DNA of 64,000 nt, taken from assembly GCA_013399695.1 (NCBI GenBank), contig VXAU01002502.1, positions 657,574 through 721,573 of the forward strand, given 5' to 3'. Below are positions 50,825-63,060 of the stretch, in pieces. Within the stretch, counting starts at the first letter, position 1. Each line of letters opens with the position of its first letter. A program made the translations under genes and the position numbers. The notes beneath the pieces were generated by a model. That model searched no databases, was not told the DNA's origin, and saw only the letters and a program-made list of their open reading frames with translations. This stretch comes from Formicarius rufipectus. Taxonomy: Eukaryota; Chordata; Aves; Passeriformes; Formicariidae.

Positions 50825-53800
50825 AAAATTTTACAACCCATGAATATATATTTCAACTCGTACAAGGGAGCCATTAAAAGTTTTGCTATAAGACAGTGTC
50901 TTCAGAACTATATTCTTTTCTGGGTGTAGCAGTTTGAAGAGATTCCTGTATGATTCTAAGCATGCTGTGGTTGGTGAATGCCACAGTTCTGAGGGTGCCT
51001 GTAGTGCAATGTGCCTGCCACCTTTGGTGTGCTCCAGGTCACAGATCCTGTGGATCAGCTGTCAGTCACATCTGTGTCAGTCTATCACCTTCTGCTGAAA
51101 ACAACTGGCATATTCTATTCTCATCTTCTCAAACACTGACATAAGACCTATACTTGCCCTTGCTTCTTATGCATATAGACTCCTGGGCATCAGAATGAGA
51201 ACACCATAAAAATATATATATGCAGACATAGGTACATAAATGTAATCTCTATAAAAGCAGCAGTGCAATTGCCTTTTATTCAGCTTTAAATAGAAATTCA
51301 GTAGTGCAGCTGCAAATATACTACATATTGCTCTTGGCAGTGCTAAAAATATGTCATTTGGATTAAACATTTTCAAGTAGAACATTTTTATAACTTAAAT
51401 AATATTATTTTTATTTGAGATCCCATTTGGTTTAATGCAATTTGTCTGAGATCATGCACTAATTTCTGTTCTCAGCATAGCCTTGGGGAGATAAAAATAT
51501 TAAATACAATTCTTTGTGGGTTTTAAAAAAATTCATCTTGCCTTATTTGGAGTAGATTATCGCTACCCAGTGAGGCTTAGAGCATTCATGATTATATGTA
51601 TAAGAAAAATATCAAAAGTATCATGTAACAGGCTAGACTATATTCTATATAAGTAGCTGGAATTGTAGCCAGTATCCTAAAATATTGTCAGGTTCTTATT
51701 TTCTTAACAGCTGGAGTCTTTTGGTCAAATAAATGGCTTTCTTACATCTAACAAAAGTTATTGCAGTAAGTTGTTAAATCAAAAGTTTAATTTCAGTTGC
51801 TAAATTGAAAAGCTCTACTAATTGAAAGTGTAAAATACAGAGTAGTCCAAAAGTATGAATGAGGAGTCAATTACACATAAAAGGACTGGTAAGTCATGAA
51901 CCCATATAGACAGTCTGATGTTTACAAAGTCAATGTTAATATAATATGCAGTTTTGCCCTCATTTTCCTTCCTTACTGCCTTCATGTGAAAGTAGTGACT
52001 GGATTTCCATGGTTATAAGTGCAAGCCACATACCTTCTGCAGCACTTATTTTTGACAAATTTAAGCAAAAACCTACTAAAAAAATTATCTCAAAACACCA
52101 CCTTTCATTTAACCTGCTGTTTAATATTTTTACCTCTAGTGAAACTTAACAACAGAAAGGGTATTGATAATTCTTTCTGCCAGTCTATCAAAGTCTTGGA
52201 TTTCCTCTATAGAGTGAAAATACCAGGCTTTTTGCACAGTTTCTAAATGTATTAGGCTGACTCCATGTCTTTTATGAGTTACCTGCTTGCTTCTGACTGG
52301 TAAAATGCCAAGGCAAACTGACTTTTAATTGTAGCCTTGAAACTTAGAAATGGAAAGTAGAAAAATAAGTGAAACAAATAATCTATTGAGGAAAGCTGAG
52401 GGCAGTTCTAAAGTTCAAGAAGCTTTTCAAAAAGGTAAAATGAATGCAATCTCTATGAGAAATGTCAATTTTATTCTGGGCAACTGCAGTTAAAACAGGA
52501 GGGGTTTAGCTGGAAGAGTTAAGAGCCATATGCTAAGAAAACTGTAAGAAGAAAATAATAATATGGGGAAAGGTTAACATCTTGACATTAAATTATGGAC
52601 TTTAATGAAAACTATGATATATTTTTATATGATCAGATGCAACTGACTAATATTGCAGGTAATAAAATTAAAATGAAAAGACTTGTTTCATCTGCCAGTA
52701 TCTGGTTGCAACAGAGCTCTGCAAGAAACTTAATCATGTGGGTCTTTGAACTGAGTTAAATTGCTCTGTGAAATAAACCATTTTTTGCTTTTAAAGTCCC
52801 TGTTCTAGAGATAAAAGTATTGTATTCAGACTGGTTTTATTCAGTAGTATAGAAAAATTTAGTCCAAGTTTCAGAATAAACATCATCTGTTATGACCTTT
52901 TCTACAAGCTTTTTAATTTTGTGTTTTCATTAACTGAATTGTCTAATTCCTTATGGCTGAATAAGTGCAATATGGTCCTTAAACCATGGAAGTCAATCTT
53001 CAAAGAGTTGTAGTTTAGATTACTTCTACTTTGGAAAAATGGTCTTCTACATTAATACTGCATTAGTGTAGTCATTAACAGCAGTTTTCTTGAGATAATT
53101 TTGTTAAATCTTTTAAAGAGCCTTTTGCCTTTTTTTGTTTGTTCAAAATTGACCAAATAGATTAAGCCAATGGGAGCTAAGTACCTAACTTGTTCAAGAT
53201 CTTTGAAAATCTCAGTTGAGGTTCCTCAAAAATCATTAGATCGTTAAATTCCTGTGGGAATCTGAATAATTCCTTTCTACAAACATCTATATATGATTGA
53301 TTTAATGTACAGGAAAAGTCTCAATGTAGTTTCTGAATAAAGGTTTTTTCATAAGCATACTTGGCAAAAACTATGCCCTTTCAGATCGCCGGTATTTTTA
53401 AAATTGTTCCTCAATTATCTTGTTGCTGTGAAATTGTTACAAAGGAGCTTGTACTAGTGAAGTTTATTTTTCCATTGGCAGGGAAATAACTATGTACTGG
53501 TATTAGGCATATTCATTCCACTGAGCAGATTTCCTGTTTATATTACTGAACCCATAGTTAACATCTTGTTTTATAATAAACAAAAAAACTGGAATGCAAA
53601 AATATTTTTCCCTGTGTACCATACGTATAAAATATACCTTAGCTATATATAAAATTATATATGTCTCCTTTTCATTACAGATCAGTGAAGCAAATTCTGG
53701 TCTCTGGTTTTGTAACATTAAAATATAATGAAGACTTTCACTTGGGGGAAAAAAGGCAGCTATTTGATTTTATATGTCTATTTGTGGCTTATTAAATTGG

Positions 53801-54295
53801 TGTTGCCAATCCATTCTTAAGAAATAATTGCTAAGTATATTTTAAGCATTGACAATGGCCTTATTACAATACATGCATTAAATATATATACTTTTTAGTA
53901 TCGTATCACACTTAGCAGAAATTAATTCTGAAATGTCAAAATATTTTCTAGAACAACTAGTAGCTGTAAGTTTTCAATATTTGGTTCAAATGATTCTAGT
54001 GTTGGCTCCTATGAGACTTACAGTAAATCCTGGTTTTTGCAATATTGTCCTTCATTTTTCATTCTGATTTGGCTTGCTTAAGGTTTGAAAGTATCTTTTC
54101 TGCTAGCTTGCAAAAATTGATGCCAAGGCTTTAAGAGCAGAACTCTAGGAAAGGTGAAGAGGAAAGAAGAGCTCTAAGTCAGCTGAATCTTTTTTTCCCC
54201 CAGATACAGAAATGGAAGGAGTTGTGTGAAACACCTCCAAAAATATGTATCTCGAGGTCTGTTTCAAATTATGAAATAGTCTGTTCTGTTATTAC
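50825..54295. other. AT-rich non-coding DNA
   Basis: Nothing recognised. If the candidate exon to its right is real, this would be the downstream intron of a minus-strand gene. Confidence 0.5.
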
Positions 54296-54445
54296 CTGCA
54301 ATGCTCTGAAAATACAGAATTGAAGAATTGCTGCTGCTGATAAGTACGTCCTGTGAATAAGTCGCGCTCTCAGTGTTCTGCCAAGATCCAAAAGTGGCCA
54401 GATTGTGGAAGCTGCAGGTTGTCTGCTTTGGAGATGACAGGTACC
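54296..54445 (-). CDS. Candidate internal protein-coding exon of an unidentified gene
   Basis: On the minus strand a 150-bp segment is bracketed by a pyrimidine-rich acceptor (CTTTGTTCTCTTCAG) and a donor (TTGCAG|GTAATAAC). It is a multiple of three, is open, and both ends are phase 1, the signature of a symmetric cassette exon. The 50-residue product is Ser/Thr/Asn-rich, contains a stretch TTCSFHNLATFGSWQN, one Cys and one N-glycosylation sequon (NSS), and reads more like a real protein than its neighbours. The frame remains open for a further 48 codons upstream into the presumed intron, so openness alone proves little. I do not recognise the family. The alternative is a chance frame with chance splice motifs. 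Confidence 0.33.
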
Positions 54446-56489
54446 CTGAAGAGAACAAAGTCAAACACTGCAGCACATGTAGGCCAGAGGTATGACATTG
54501 CTGGAGATATTGTATATATTTTGTGACTCTGACAGTTTCAGTGATAGCAGACTGCAGAACAGAAATTATTGATGTGTACACGCATTTCATTTGGGGAAAA
54601 TTTCCTGCAATATTCGCTTATATTAATAAGGTGATAATTCAACTTACTGTAGAGGTCTCTCTTCTCTTTTGCAAATACCTAGCAATTATATGTTTGCATG
54701 ATTTTTCTTTTCAGCCATACAATACAAAAATGTGAATTATTTCTTTATGCATCTTTGTATAGTAAAGCAAAATAAAGTTTGAGTTTTGCAGGTTTGAAAA
54801 ATAACCCCCTAAAAGAAAAATATTAAATCTCTCTAAAAACTGCAGGATGATAAATAATTCTTATATCAGAAGATATTTCTATCCAAAATGCCTTTTAAGA
54901 AATAACCTTTTGACAAGAAAAAAAGTACTAGGAAGTGCAAGGAAAACATAATCAAAATGTTCCAAGTTCTTTATGATCATACTGATTATACAGAGGTGAT
55001 GATCAGCATCCAAGAATTAGCAGAGGAAGCTAAAGAGTGAAGAAAGGCTTTGTTACACCCTGCCACTTTTGCATTATTTATTCTCAGAATCAAGAGAAAG
55101 ATAATCATAAATGGGCATAACCTGTTTGAATGACCTTCACTTTGCTGATGACATTAATCAGTAACTGAAATGTATGGCTTTGTTTAAAAAGGCAGAAGAA
55201 ATTCGTGCCTGTTCATATTCCAGGAATATTGTTTCAAACATCAAGTCCTTTTACTTACCTGGAAAATGATAGGTGCTGTAATAGCGACATCAGGCATAAG
55301 ATGGGCTTTAAGAACAAATGTCCTTCAAAAACTTGAAATAATTTTGATCAACACTGTCACATTGAAAATAATTCCCAATACTTCCTCCTCTCCTCTAGAG
55401 ATATTTCTGAAACACCACAACAATGAGGAAATTTTCTAGAATGCACCATTTTTATGAGGAATTAAATTGGAAAGAATAACCTCTAGAAGTCTAAGGAATG
55501 CAGGGAAACTGAACACATCAGATGTGAAACATGAACACAGATAGATAGAAACTTTCACAAGAGTTTCAGCCTAAAGGGAAAATAACAGGGAGACTTACTG
55601 AAATCACAGACAGAATAGTAAGGAAAAAAAACATCCTTATCAGGAGGATCAAAAGTCCAAGCCCAGAATACCCAGTGACATGTGGTGCATAGTTCTGAGG
55701 GAGCACAAGGTAAAGACAGACATACTAAAAGCATTGCATGCATTTCTATTTTTTAGCAGGATAAAAAGTGGTCACTCCAGCATGGATTACTTTTTTACTT
55801 CTGAATTTTGGCCTTTCCTCACCATGTGAACAATAATAGAGATTAAAAGAATAACACCTCTAATATCACAAAATAAAGGGTAATGATTTGTTAATTACTG
55901 AATAGTATGAATAAATGTAAGTAATAAGACTTGCAGAATAAAATGCTTGTTCTGTAGTCTAAAATTGTCAACTGGACTTTGGAAGTTATTTACTCAAGTA
56001 ATCAATATCAAACCAAACATTACCATGACAACTGTCACGTTACAGATGCAGGACTTTATACAACCTTTGGGTTAAGCAGGCTTTTTAAAAACTCATTTAG
56101 TTTAAAAGCCTCTTTACTAGTATGTTCTTTCTCAAAAAAGAAAAAATTAAAACCAGAAGTGAAAACAAAGTTCATTAATGTTTTATGCAATTAAGGCAGC
56201 CATCTTGCTAGGCTGTATGTGTACAAATCTAGATTCTGATGCTAACCTGATTCTTTGGGTTGAAGAGTCAAATTTAAGTGGGAACCCTACCTGTAAAGAG
56301 TAGCAGTGTTCAAAAATATAGTGAAGCTTAGCCATACCATTGTGTTACAAAACTTGAGCTCAAGGTGATCCTCTGGAACACTCTGATTGTTGTGAGAGAT
56401 TTCAAGGTAGACACACAATTGACTCACATGACATGAGTGAGACTGAGGCAATTCTGGCCCTTCTGAAGGTGGGCCCACCTCATCCTCAA
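54446..56489. other. Non-coding DNA, presumed intron if the flanking exon is real
   Basis: A strong minus-strand donor (TTTTCCAG|GTAAGTAAAA) occurs at about 55,249-55,260, but the frames before it either stop quickly or do not fit the phase of the 54.4-kb candidate. No acceptor with a good pyrimidine tract precedes it. Confidence 0.4.
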
Positions 56490-56665
56490 TATCACAGAAT
56501 CGTAGAAGGGTTTGGGTTAAAAGGGACCTTAAAGATGATCTAGTTCCAATTTCCCTGCCATGGGCAGGGACACCTTTCACTAGACCGGGTTGCTCAGAGT
56601 TCTATCTGACCTGGCCTTGAACACTTCCAGGGTTTGGGCACCCACAGCTTCACTGAGCAACCTGG
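56490..56665 (-). repeat. CR1 LINE, 3' end, about 175 bp
   Basis: Reverse-oriented CR1: 'tatcacagaatcgtagaagg', 'ttaaaagggaccttaaagat', 'gatctagttccaa', 'ccctgccatgggcaggga', 'cacctttcactagaccgggt', 'tggccttgaacacttccagg', 'cttcactgagcaacctgg'. The similarity stops at about 56,665. The right-hand neighbour to about 56,960 is moderately GC-rich but not recognisably CR1. Confidence 0.93.
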
Positions 56666-59600
56666 GATCCTTATATGAGTCAATATACATCCTTAACACT
56701 CAACACCACCACCCTTGTCACTGGAGTTACAGACAGGAGAATATCTTGGACCGGATCACTTCCATGCCTCAGTCTAGGTCTGATTTTCCTGGTTCACATT
56801 TTCAGCTACATCACTCCTTGCAAGCTGGCTCTCTACAAGCTGTTCCTATCTCAATATCCTTGATTTACTGATCCATGTCTTCCATAAGGGGTCCCTGTAT
56901 CTTTCTGTATCACAGCTCTGCTGAGGATGTCACCTGCTAGAACAGCACCAGGCTACAGGCATATGCACCACCTGTCTGGTTCAGGTGTCAGCTTCTAGTA
57001 AATCAGGGTGAGTTTGTCAGGACAGGGACTATGTCAGTGTCATGTCTGCATACAAACTTAACTGCAGAGGGACTTGGGTCCATGGACAATTTTCACAACC
57101 ATAAAAGGAATGCACAACGTCGAAGAAATTTTAAAAAAAAAAAAAAAAAAAAAAGGAAAGAAAGGATACCATGCACGTTAAAAGCCATTCATGAACAATC
57201 AGGGGATGACTGACAGAAGGGTCCAATTTGAGTCCCATCTAAACCAGCAGGAGAACTTTAATTGGCATCTAAATGAGAGAGAAACAGTTATGAGAACTAC
57301 ATAAGTGAAAGAAAGCAAAAAAAGAAAAAAATTAGTATTAAAAAATCTCATTTTAATAAGAATGTGCAAAGTTTTGGAAACAGAATTGGGCTTTTGACAG
57401 GGGAGTCAGCAGGCTGAATTTAAATGTTAAGTTTGAACTGTAGTGCACAATGCATTTGGTAATAAAGGTTAGATACAATTTTTTGTAACAACTATCCTAT
57501 CTCATGGTGTGATTTATGTCCCAATTAGTTTACAGTCCTGTAGCTAGTCCATCTTACAAACAATTAGCTGAGAGATTTTCCTAGCCTAGCATTTGATATG
57601 AGTACAATAATTTCTACCCTGTCATCTTCATTTCTTCCCCCTCCTGTTTGAGCTTAAGAACAAAACCTAAAGGGTAAAAACTTCCCGAGTTCTGAAATGG
57701 TATTAAAGAACACGACTCACCAAATAGCTGTTTTCTCCAAAGAAGGTTATTTCTCAGACTACAGCACCTGTGATTGATGTATGTTATGTAAGTACATTTT
57801 GTGGTGATATCAGTATAAAATTTAGAGTGCTAATAATGGGAAAAATCTGATTCAGTACTTTGTGTGGGTCTGACAGACATGAAGAACAGCTTTATATTCT
57901 TTAAGCAAAATTAATATCTTCTATTGTTCTAGAATCAGTAGTACACTGATAATTCAAAATCACAGAGTCTACATTTTAACGGCGTTGTACTCTATGTGTT
58001 GTACAACAGCTGTTTGGCATTATTTAAGCAGAGAAACATTTCTGCAACCTCATATAAGACATCACAAAATAAACTTCCTGAAACAATTGCTTTAGGCTGA
58101 AACCTGACACAGGGAAATAAACTTATGCACAGCAAAACAAATTTGGTAGGCATTTCACTCAGGATAAATTTGGTCTTATGCTTTAAGATGAGAGCAAGAG
58201 TTACTTTAACTTAAAAATTAAACAGCTCTTGACAGAGCATACCAAGTGAGAATACAGATGCTTTCTGATGACCTCTTTTGCCAAAGCAGATTCAAGAGGA
58301 AATAGACACTACCTGTGATGTGCCAAGTGCAGATGCTGTAAGCAAAGACTAAGTCCAAAGCAGTCACAACCTTCCCTAGTCAAAGTCACAATTTCATTTG
58401 TGCTCAGAACTGACTGGCATCATCAAAAGCACACACACTGAAATCAAGAGTTTTAAAAATATATTGTTCTGATCAAGAGAAAAAACATTGTTAGTGAAGA
58501 ATTAGCAAATCATGAAATGAGAACATCTTTTAAAGCTACAGATGATTACTCAAATATATTTTGGGACAGAGATAAAAATAAAACTTGGCCACAATTGCTG
58601 ATGCAATTTTGTAATTAGAGTTTCTTCATCTTCACTAGAAGACTTTTCCTGATACATCCTGAGGTATCATTTGTGGGTTTAGTTCATAAAATCTCATTAG
58701 AAACCCACAATCAGTCTGGAATCAAAGTAGGTTCTTATTAGGTGCAAACTATGTTTTGTGAGTCAGGGTTGGCTTCAAAACAGAAACTCCAGGTTAAAAC
58801 TAGTCTTCCTGCATGTTGGCTATTGCCAATTACTATACCAAAACATTTGTAACTACAGATGATTCTGAAATAAAGAAAAACAGATTGTGGGCTCTCTAAT
58901 TAATGGACTGATTTTGTGTTGATTCACTAATATTTATGGTGCAATTGAGAAACTCTTAGGTGCAGAAAACTCTTAAGAAAATAGTTCTCTCATCTTTAAG
59001 CAAAAATAGTAGAGCATATGGATTTTGTGTGTGTATACGCACATATGTACACACAGAGATAGGCATTTTAGTGATCAAATTATTATCAGAAAACTTTAAG
59101 AAAGTGCTTTCATCTATCGACTCCTCTCTCAAAAAAAAAAAAAAAATGAGCCAATGCAGCTAATATCTGGACAGATGGGTACTTCCATTTTAACTTGTGC
59201 TAAAATATGCCTTTGGATTCCTGAGCTCCTTGTTTATACTCTGCAAAATATTTTTAGTTACTAATGGCCACTAAAATCACAATTCCTACTACACGATACA
59301 CTGTAACAGCTCTCTTGGAGTTCTGCAATCTGCAATGTCAATAACCTCTAAATTGAGGTGTATAATCTGATTAGGGGCAGATTAAGAAAGCACTGACACG
59401 ACAGAATTAGTCTAGCCTCTTAATTACCCATGGATTATGACATTTGTCTTTCCAAAGTAGCAGTGTAAGTGAAAGTGAATGTATTAAGGGAACAGGTAAG
59501 CACTAAGCAAAGTTGCACTGCATAGTAGTATCACCTCCATGTACAGTTCTATGATAGTGAAATAACGCTCCCAACACAATCAAATCACTCAACCACAAGA

Positions 59601-60112
59601 AAGGCACATACTGTTAAACTAGGAATTTATGCGGAGCTTGGAGGAAGCACAAACCTTGACAGTAGAGAAGTGACTCTAAAAGACAATTATAACAAGAATA
59701 TGAGGCTTATCAAAACTTTTTCTCTATCTCTCTCAGAATCTTCAAGGGCCTATTATGCTTTCTCCTACCCACCCTATGTCTCCAGGAGGAATGAAAGCAA
59801 TATGAGGGAAGTTCAGATCTTATGTTATCTTTTACCATTGTTCAAATCAAGCATTGATTATCATGTACCTCCTTTTCAGGTGCAAATCCAACCTGAACGT
59901 GCTTTGTCTTAAGCAGAAGGTAATCCCAGAAAACTGAAAATTTAAAGTGAAAGGATCCCATGCTATAAAAAAGGTTTGTTACTCTGGACCTCAGATTATC
60001 TCCCAGGTGGAAAAAGGGTCATATTTATATAGTCCATAGTGCATAATCAAGTGAAAACCTGAAGAGAATTATTCATCTATAAGGGGAGAATTCGTATTCC
60101 TATTCTACTTAC
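56666..60112. other. Non-coding DNA
   Basis: No gene supported. It contains A22 at 57,133-57,154, an A run at about 59,132-59,146 and a short TG/CA stretch near 59,030. A minus-strand donor GTGAGT near 57,717 lacks a convincing acceptor. Confidence 0.5.
57133..57154. repeat. A22 homopolymer
   Basis: Twenty-two consecutive A, then 'ggaaagaaagg'. The upstream sequence (56,970-57,130) shows no recognised retroposed gene. Confidence 0.95.
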
Positions 60113-60162
60113 CTAAACCTTCTGGACATCGATAAGGATTCCAACAGTATAACCTCTCCTCA
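60113..60162 (-). CDS. Candidate short internal exon (Cys-rich peptide), unidentified gene
   Basis: On the minus strand the 50-bp segment follows a plausible branch point (CCTAAC) and a pyrimidine-rich acceptor (TTTCTCTTTGGTTTAAG), and ends at a consensus donor (TTTAG|GTAAGT). One frame gives 16 codons including RLYCWNPYRCPEGL, with two Cys in EGF- or ephrin-receptor-like spacing (C-x5-C-P-x-G). This frame ends in phase 1, matching the phase-1 acceptor of the candidate exon at 54,445 downstream on the same strand. It is too short for openness to mean anything: a second frame is open except for a TAG at its very end. I cannot name a gene. The call rests on splice signals plus peptide look. Confidence 0.2.
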
Positions 60163-62925
60163 CTTAAACCAAAGAGAAACACAAAGTTAGGCCATTTATT
60201 ACAATGAACATATCTCTCTAAGTTGTGTTGCTAGCAAAATCAGGGACTGTAGCTCTAGTTCTGCTCCTGCTTGGCTCAAGTATGCTCTCGTTTTTGGCTG
60301 AGTATAAATGTGCACTGGCAAGTGCTCATCTTTTGCAGACAAAAAAATCAAAAAGACAATTTTTACCCTGAAATAAAAATAAATCATATGTTCTATTCCA
60401 GATTTGACAGCCTTCTCTATAAAGACACATAGAAAATTGAGAGTTGTTTAAGCCACATCCCACGAATCATCTAGCATGCTCAAATGTCAAGCTGTATTTT
60501 ACATGAATCACTGACTAGCTGAATTTCTTTGGTGATGTTTTTATTTCAGATGGGTTTGTATCCAAAGTCCATATTCTTTTCTCTCCTACTACATGAGAAA
60601 CCTTTACCCTCTCATGCAAACTCTATGGGAAAAACTAGTTTTAAAAATAAACAACAGCAAAACAAATGAAAAAATCGCACACAAACACTGTGAAGCAGCA
60701 AATTTGAGAAGGAATTGTCTCATTTATAATTAGTAACACATGGTAGCTGCACGCTTAGTTGGACAGCAGATACCCCAGTGACACCATTCCTACATGAAGT
60801 TGGAAGACATCCACTTTCCCTCAAATATGTGTGAAATGCACAGTCCAGGTTTGTACTATTTTTACATTTCCCTCTTCCCTGAGTCTCTGGGCTAGTCTGA
60901 TCCTTCTTGGCACCTTGATACTGGCAGGACACCTCTAGTCTGTGTACTTCAGGAGCTGAAAATATTGAGCTAACCGGAAGTCAGTCCTCCCATTTCTTGA
61001 CCCAGTTCCACAGTGGTGCAGGAGTGGGAGGGCTCAGCACCAGGCTGTCCCCTTTTGGGACACCATCAACTGGTGCAATTTATAACAGTGGCTATGACAG
61101 GGCCAAAGCGGTATGTAGTCAGCCAGATAATTAGGCAGCTCCCTGGGAAGCCCACACTCCTTCTCTTGCTGTTCCTGAAGGAATACGGGCATAGCAGAAA
61201 ATGTAGGCTCTTGGTTTCCATGCTTTTTTGAATATAATCATTGGCAACAGTTAAAATCTGTGACTATTTCTAGGTCATCAGTAAAGTTTAAAAAAATGAT
61301 GTAGCCACCTTAGGAGAACTCTTTTATTATGCTGTCTCCTGAACCAAACAGTTTCAGCTCACTGGGACTCAAGTAATTAAATGCTCGAGCAACCCCTGCA
61401 ACTCCAGATGAGAATGCATGGATACATAAGCAAGTACAGAGCCAGCAAGGGAAATACTGCTCCAACTTCTGCTCTTTCCCATCTGATAGTCAGTTTTGTC
61501 ATTCTTTACTGCCCACTTGAGGCAGTCACTATTGGAGGGGACACCTTTATATCTGGTAATGCTGTTGGAATAGATCAGACAGATAGGCATTTCTTTGCTT
61601 CAGCAAACTTAATCCACAGTCCAGGAAAAGACTACTGAAGTTACACTGGCAGAAGACAAAGCTTTTAGATTCTCCGTTGAGTTGGAATCTGTCAATACTT
61701 TTTTGCCACAGAAGGATACACGTTGGAAGCATCACTTGATCCAAACTTTGAAAAGCAAGGCTGAAAGGACACTTTCACAAGTCCTTTAAAGGTTGAGATG
61801 TGTTTCTAAGACAAAAAGACAGAAGAGAAAAACGTAACACAATAATTTTAAAAATGAGACTTTTTTCAATAAACCTTTGGTTTTTAGATCTTTCAAAATA
61901 CAACTTTGTTTTCCCAGTCAAAATCATAAGACACGTCACCAGAAAAAAATGTTGCCAGAAAATTCTTACAAAGGGTGTTGCTTTTTAGACAAGAATCTTA
62001 AACATAACTTTGTCAAGTTGGGATACCAAAGGCCATATGTAGGCACTTGGTTGTCTTGAAGTGTGATGAACAACCTGCCTCTCAAGGTGATTTGTTGTAG
62101 GCAACTTGAATCTACAGCAAAGCAGACAGATGCCTAATTACAGCCTAGGGAGCTCCTCTTTAGGTTACTTCTTTAATAAGTCTTGGCCTTTTTACCTTCC
62201 TGCAGGTGAGAAATCTTGTCCTCTACTATATTAGCTCAGAAATATACGCTCTTCCTCTTCTCACTTTTCCTGCCAAGAGGAATATGTACAATTAAGTAAA
62301 GCAAATTTTCCTTAAAAAAAATCCCAAAAATATATATGCTGTAGTTGAATATTTTATAGTATACATATAATATTAATATTAGGTACCATTAGGATTATAT
62401 GTGCACTACAGCAGAATGTGTTCAAGACAAACCTTTCTTTTCTTACAGAGATTGTTACAGCTAGAGGAAATTACAAAATATGATTTCCCATATCCCAACG
62501 TTCCCAACAACCACTCTGGAGATACAGGTAGACATGACAAATTTAGTCTCTGGGACCATCTATTCTTGGTACTGGTTAGCAAATGCCTGTTGATCTAACA
62601 TTAAATAAATACCAAGAGCACAGCTTTTTGTACTACTAATTTTTTGCCTGTTTTCCAAGTGAAATATTGTGTAATTGGAAAGTAATGTTATAGTTAATCT
62701 GGCAATTTGTTTCCCTCCCTCCCTAAGTTTGGTATGAATGTAGGAGGAGTTCCCGAGTGTGTCTGCAGTCACATCAGAAATGTTTAGGTAAGATAACTTT
62801 AAATTGATCCTTATGCTGAGTCACTTAGATCTGGCAGACAACAACATACAGATTCTTTAGGACAATGAATAAACAGAGATCCCTTAAGTTTAACATTTGT
62901 CAATGTCCTTTGTCCTTTTTTAACT
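60163..62925. other. Non-coding DNA
   Basis: Nothing recognised. Several 60-85-codon frames exist, including overlapping sense and antisense frames at 61.37-61.64 kb, without splice context or known motifs. Confidence 0.5.
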
Positions 62926-63060
62926 CTCAGAATATTCTGAATTGGAAGGGACCCACAAGGATCGAGTCCAGCTCTTAACTGAATGGCCCGTGGAGGGACT
63001 GATCGAACCCACAACCTTGGCACTATTACCATCATGTTCTAACCAACTGAGCAAAGCAGA
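62926..63060 (-). mobile_element. tRNA-Ile-derived SINE with CR1 tail (TguSINE1-like)
   Basis: On the minus strand the element begins with a tRNA head, box A-like 'tttgctcagttggttaga', then 'gccaaggttgtggg' and a box B 'ggttcgatc' (RNA polymerase III internal promoter). It continues 'cgggccattcagtt', 'aagagctggactcgat', then a CR1-type tail 'ccttgtgggtcccttccaa' and 'ttcagaatattctga'. This is the structure of the passerine SINE mobilised by CR1. The copy carries substitutions in the anticodon region, a small insertion after box B and a short deletion after 'ctcgat', so it is an inactive relic, not a tRNA gene. Confidence 0.88.

Noticed and set aside
55250..55320. Minus-strand segment before a strong GTAAGT donor
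   Set aside because: No good acceptor, an early stop in the most protein-like frame, and phases incompatible with the 54.4-kb candidate.
56287..56580. 97-codon minus-strand frame
   Set aside because: Its upstream third is CR1 sequence. The remainder ends near a GTAGGG donor but has no convincing acceptor and the wrong phase for the neighbouring candidates.
62990..63060. tRNA-Ile gene
   Set aside because: The tRNA-like part is degenerate, lacks a proper acceptor stem and 3' half, and continues into a CR1 tail, so it is a SINE.
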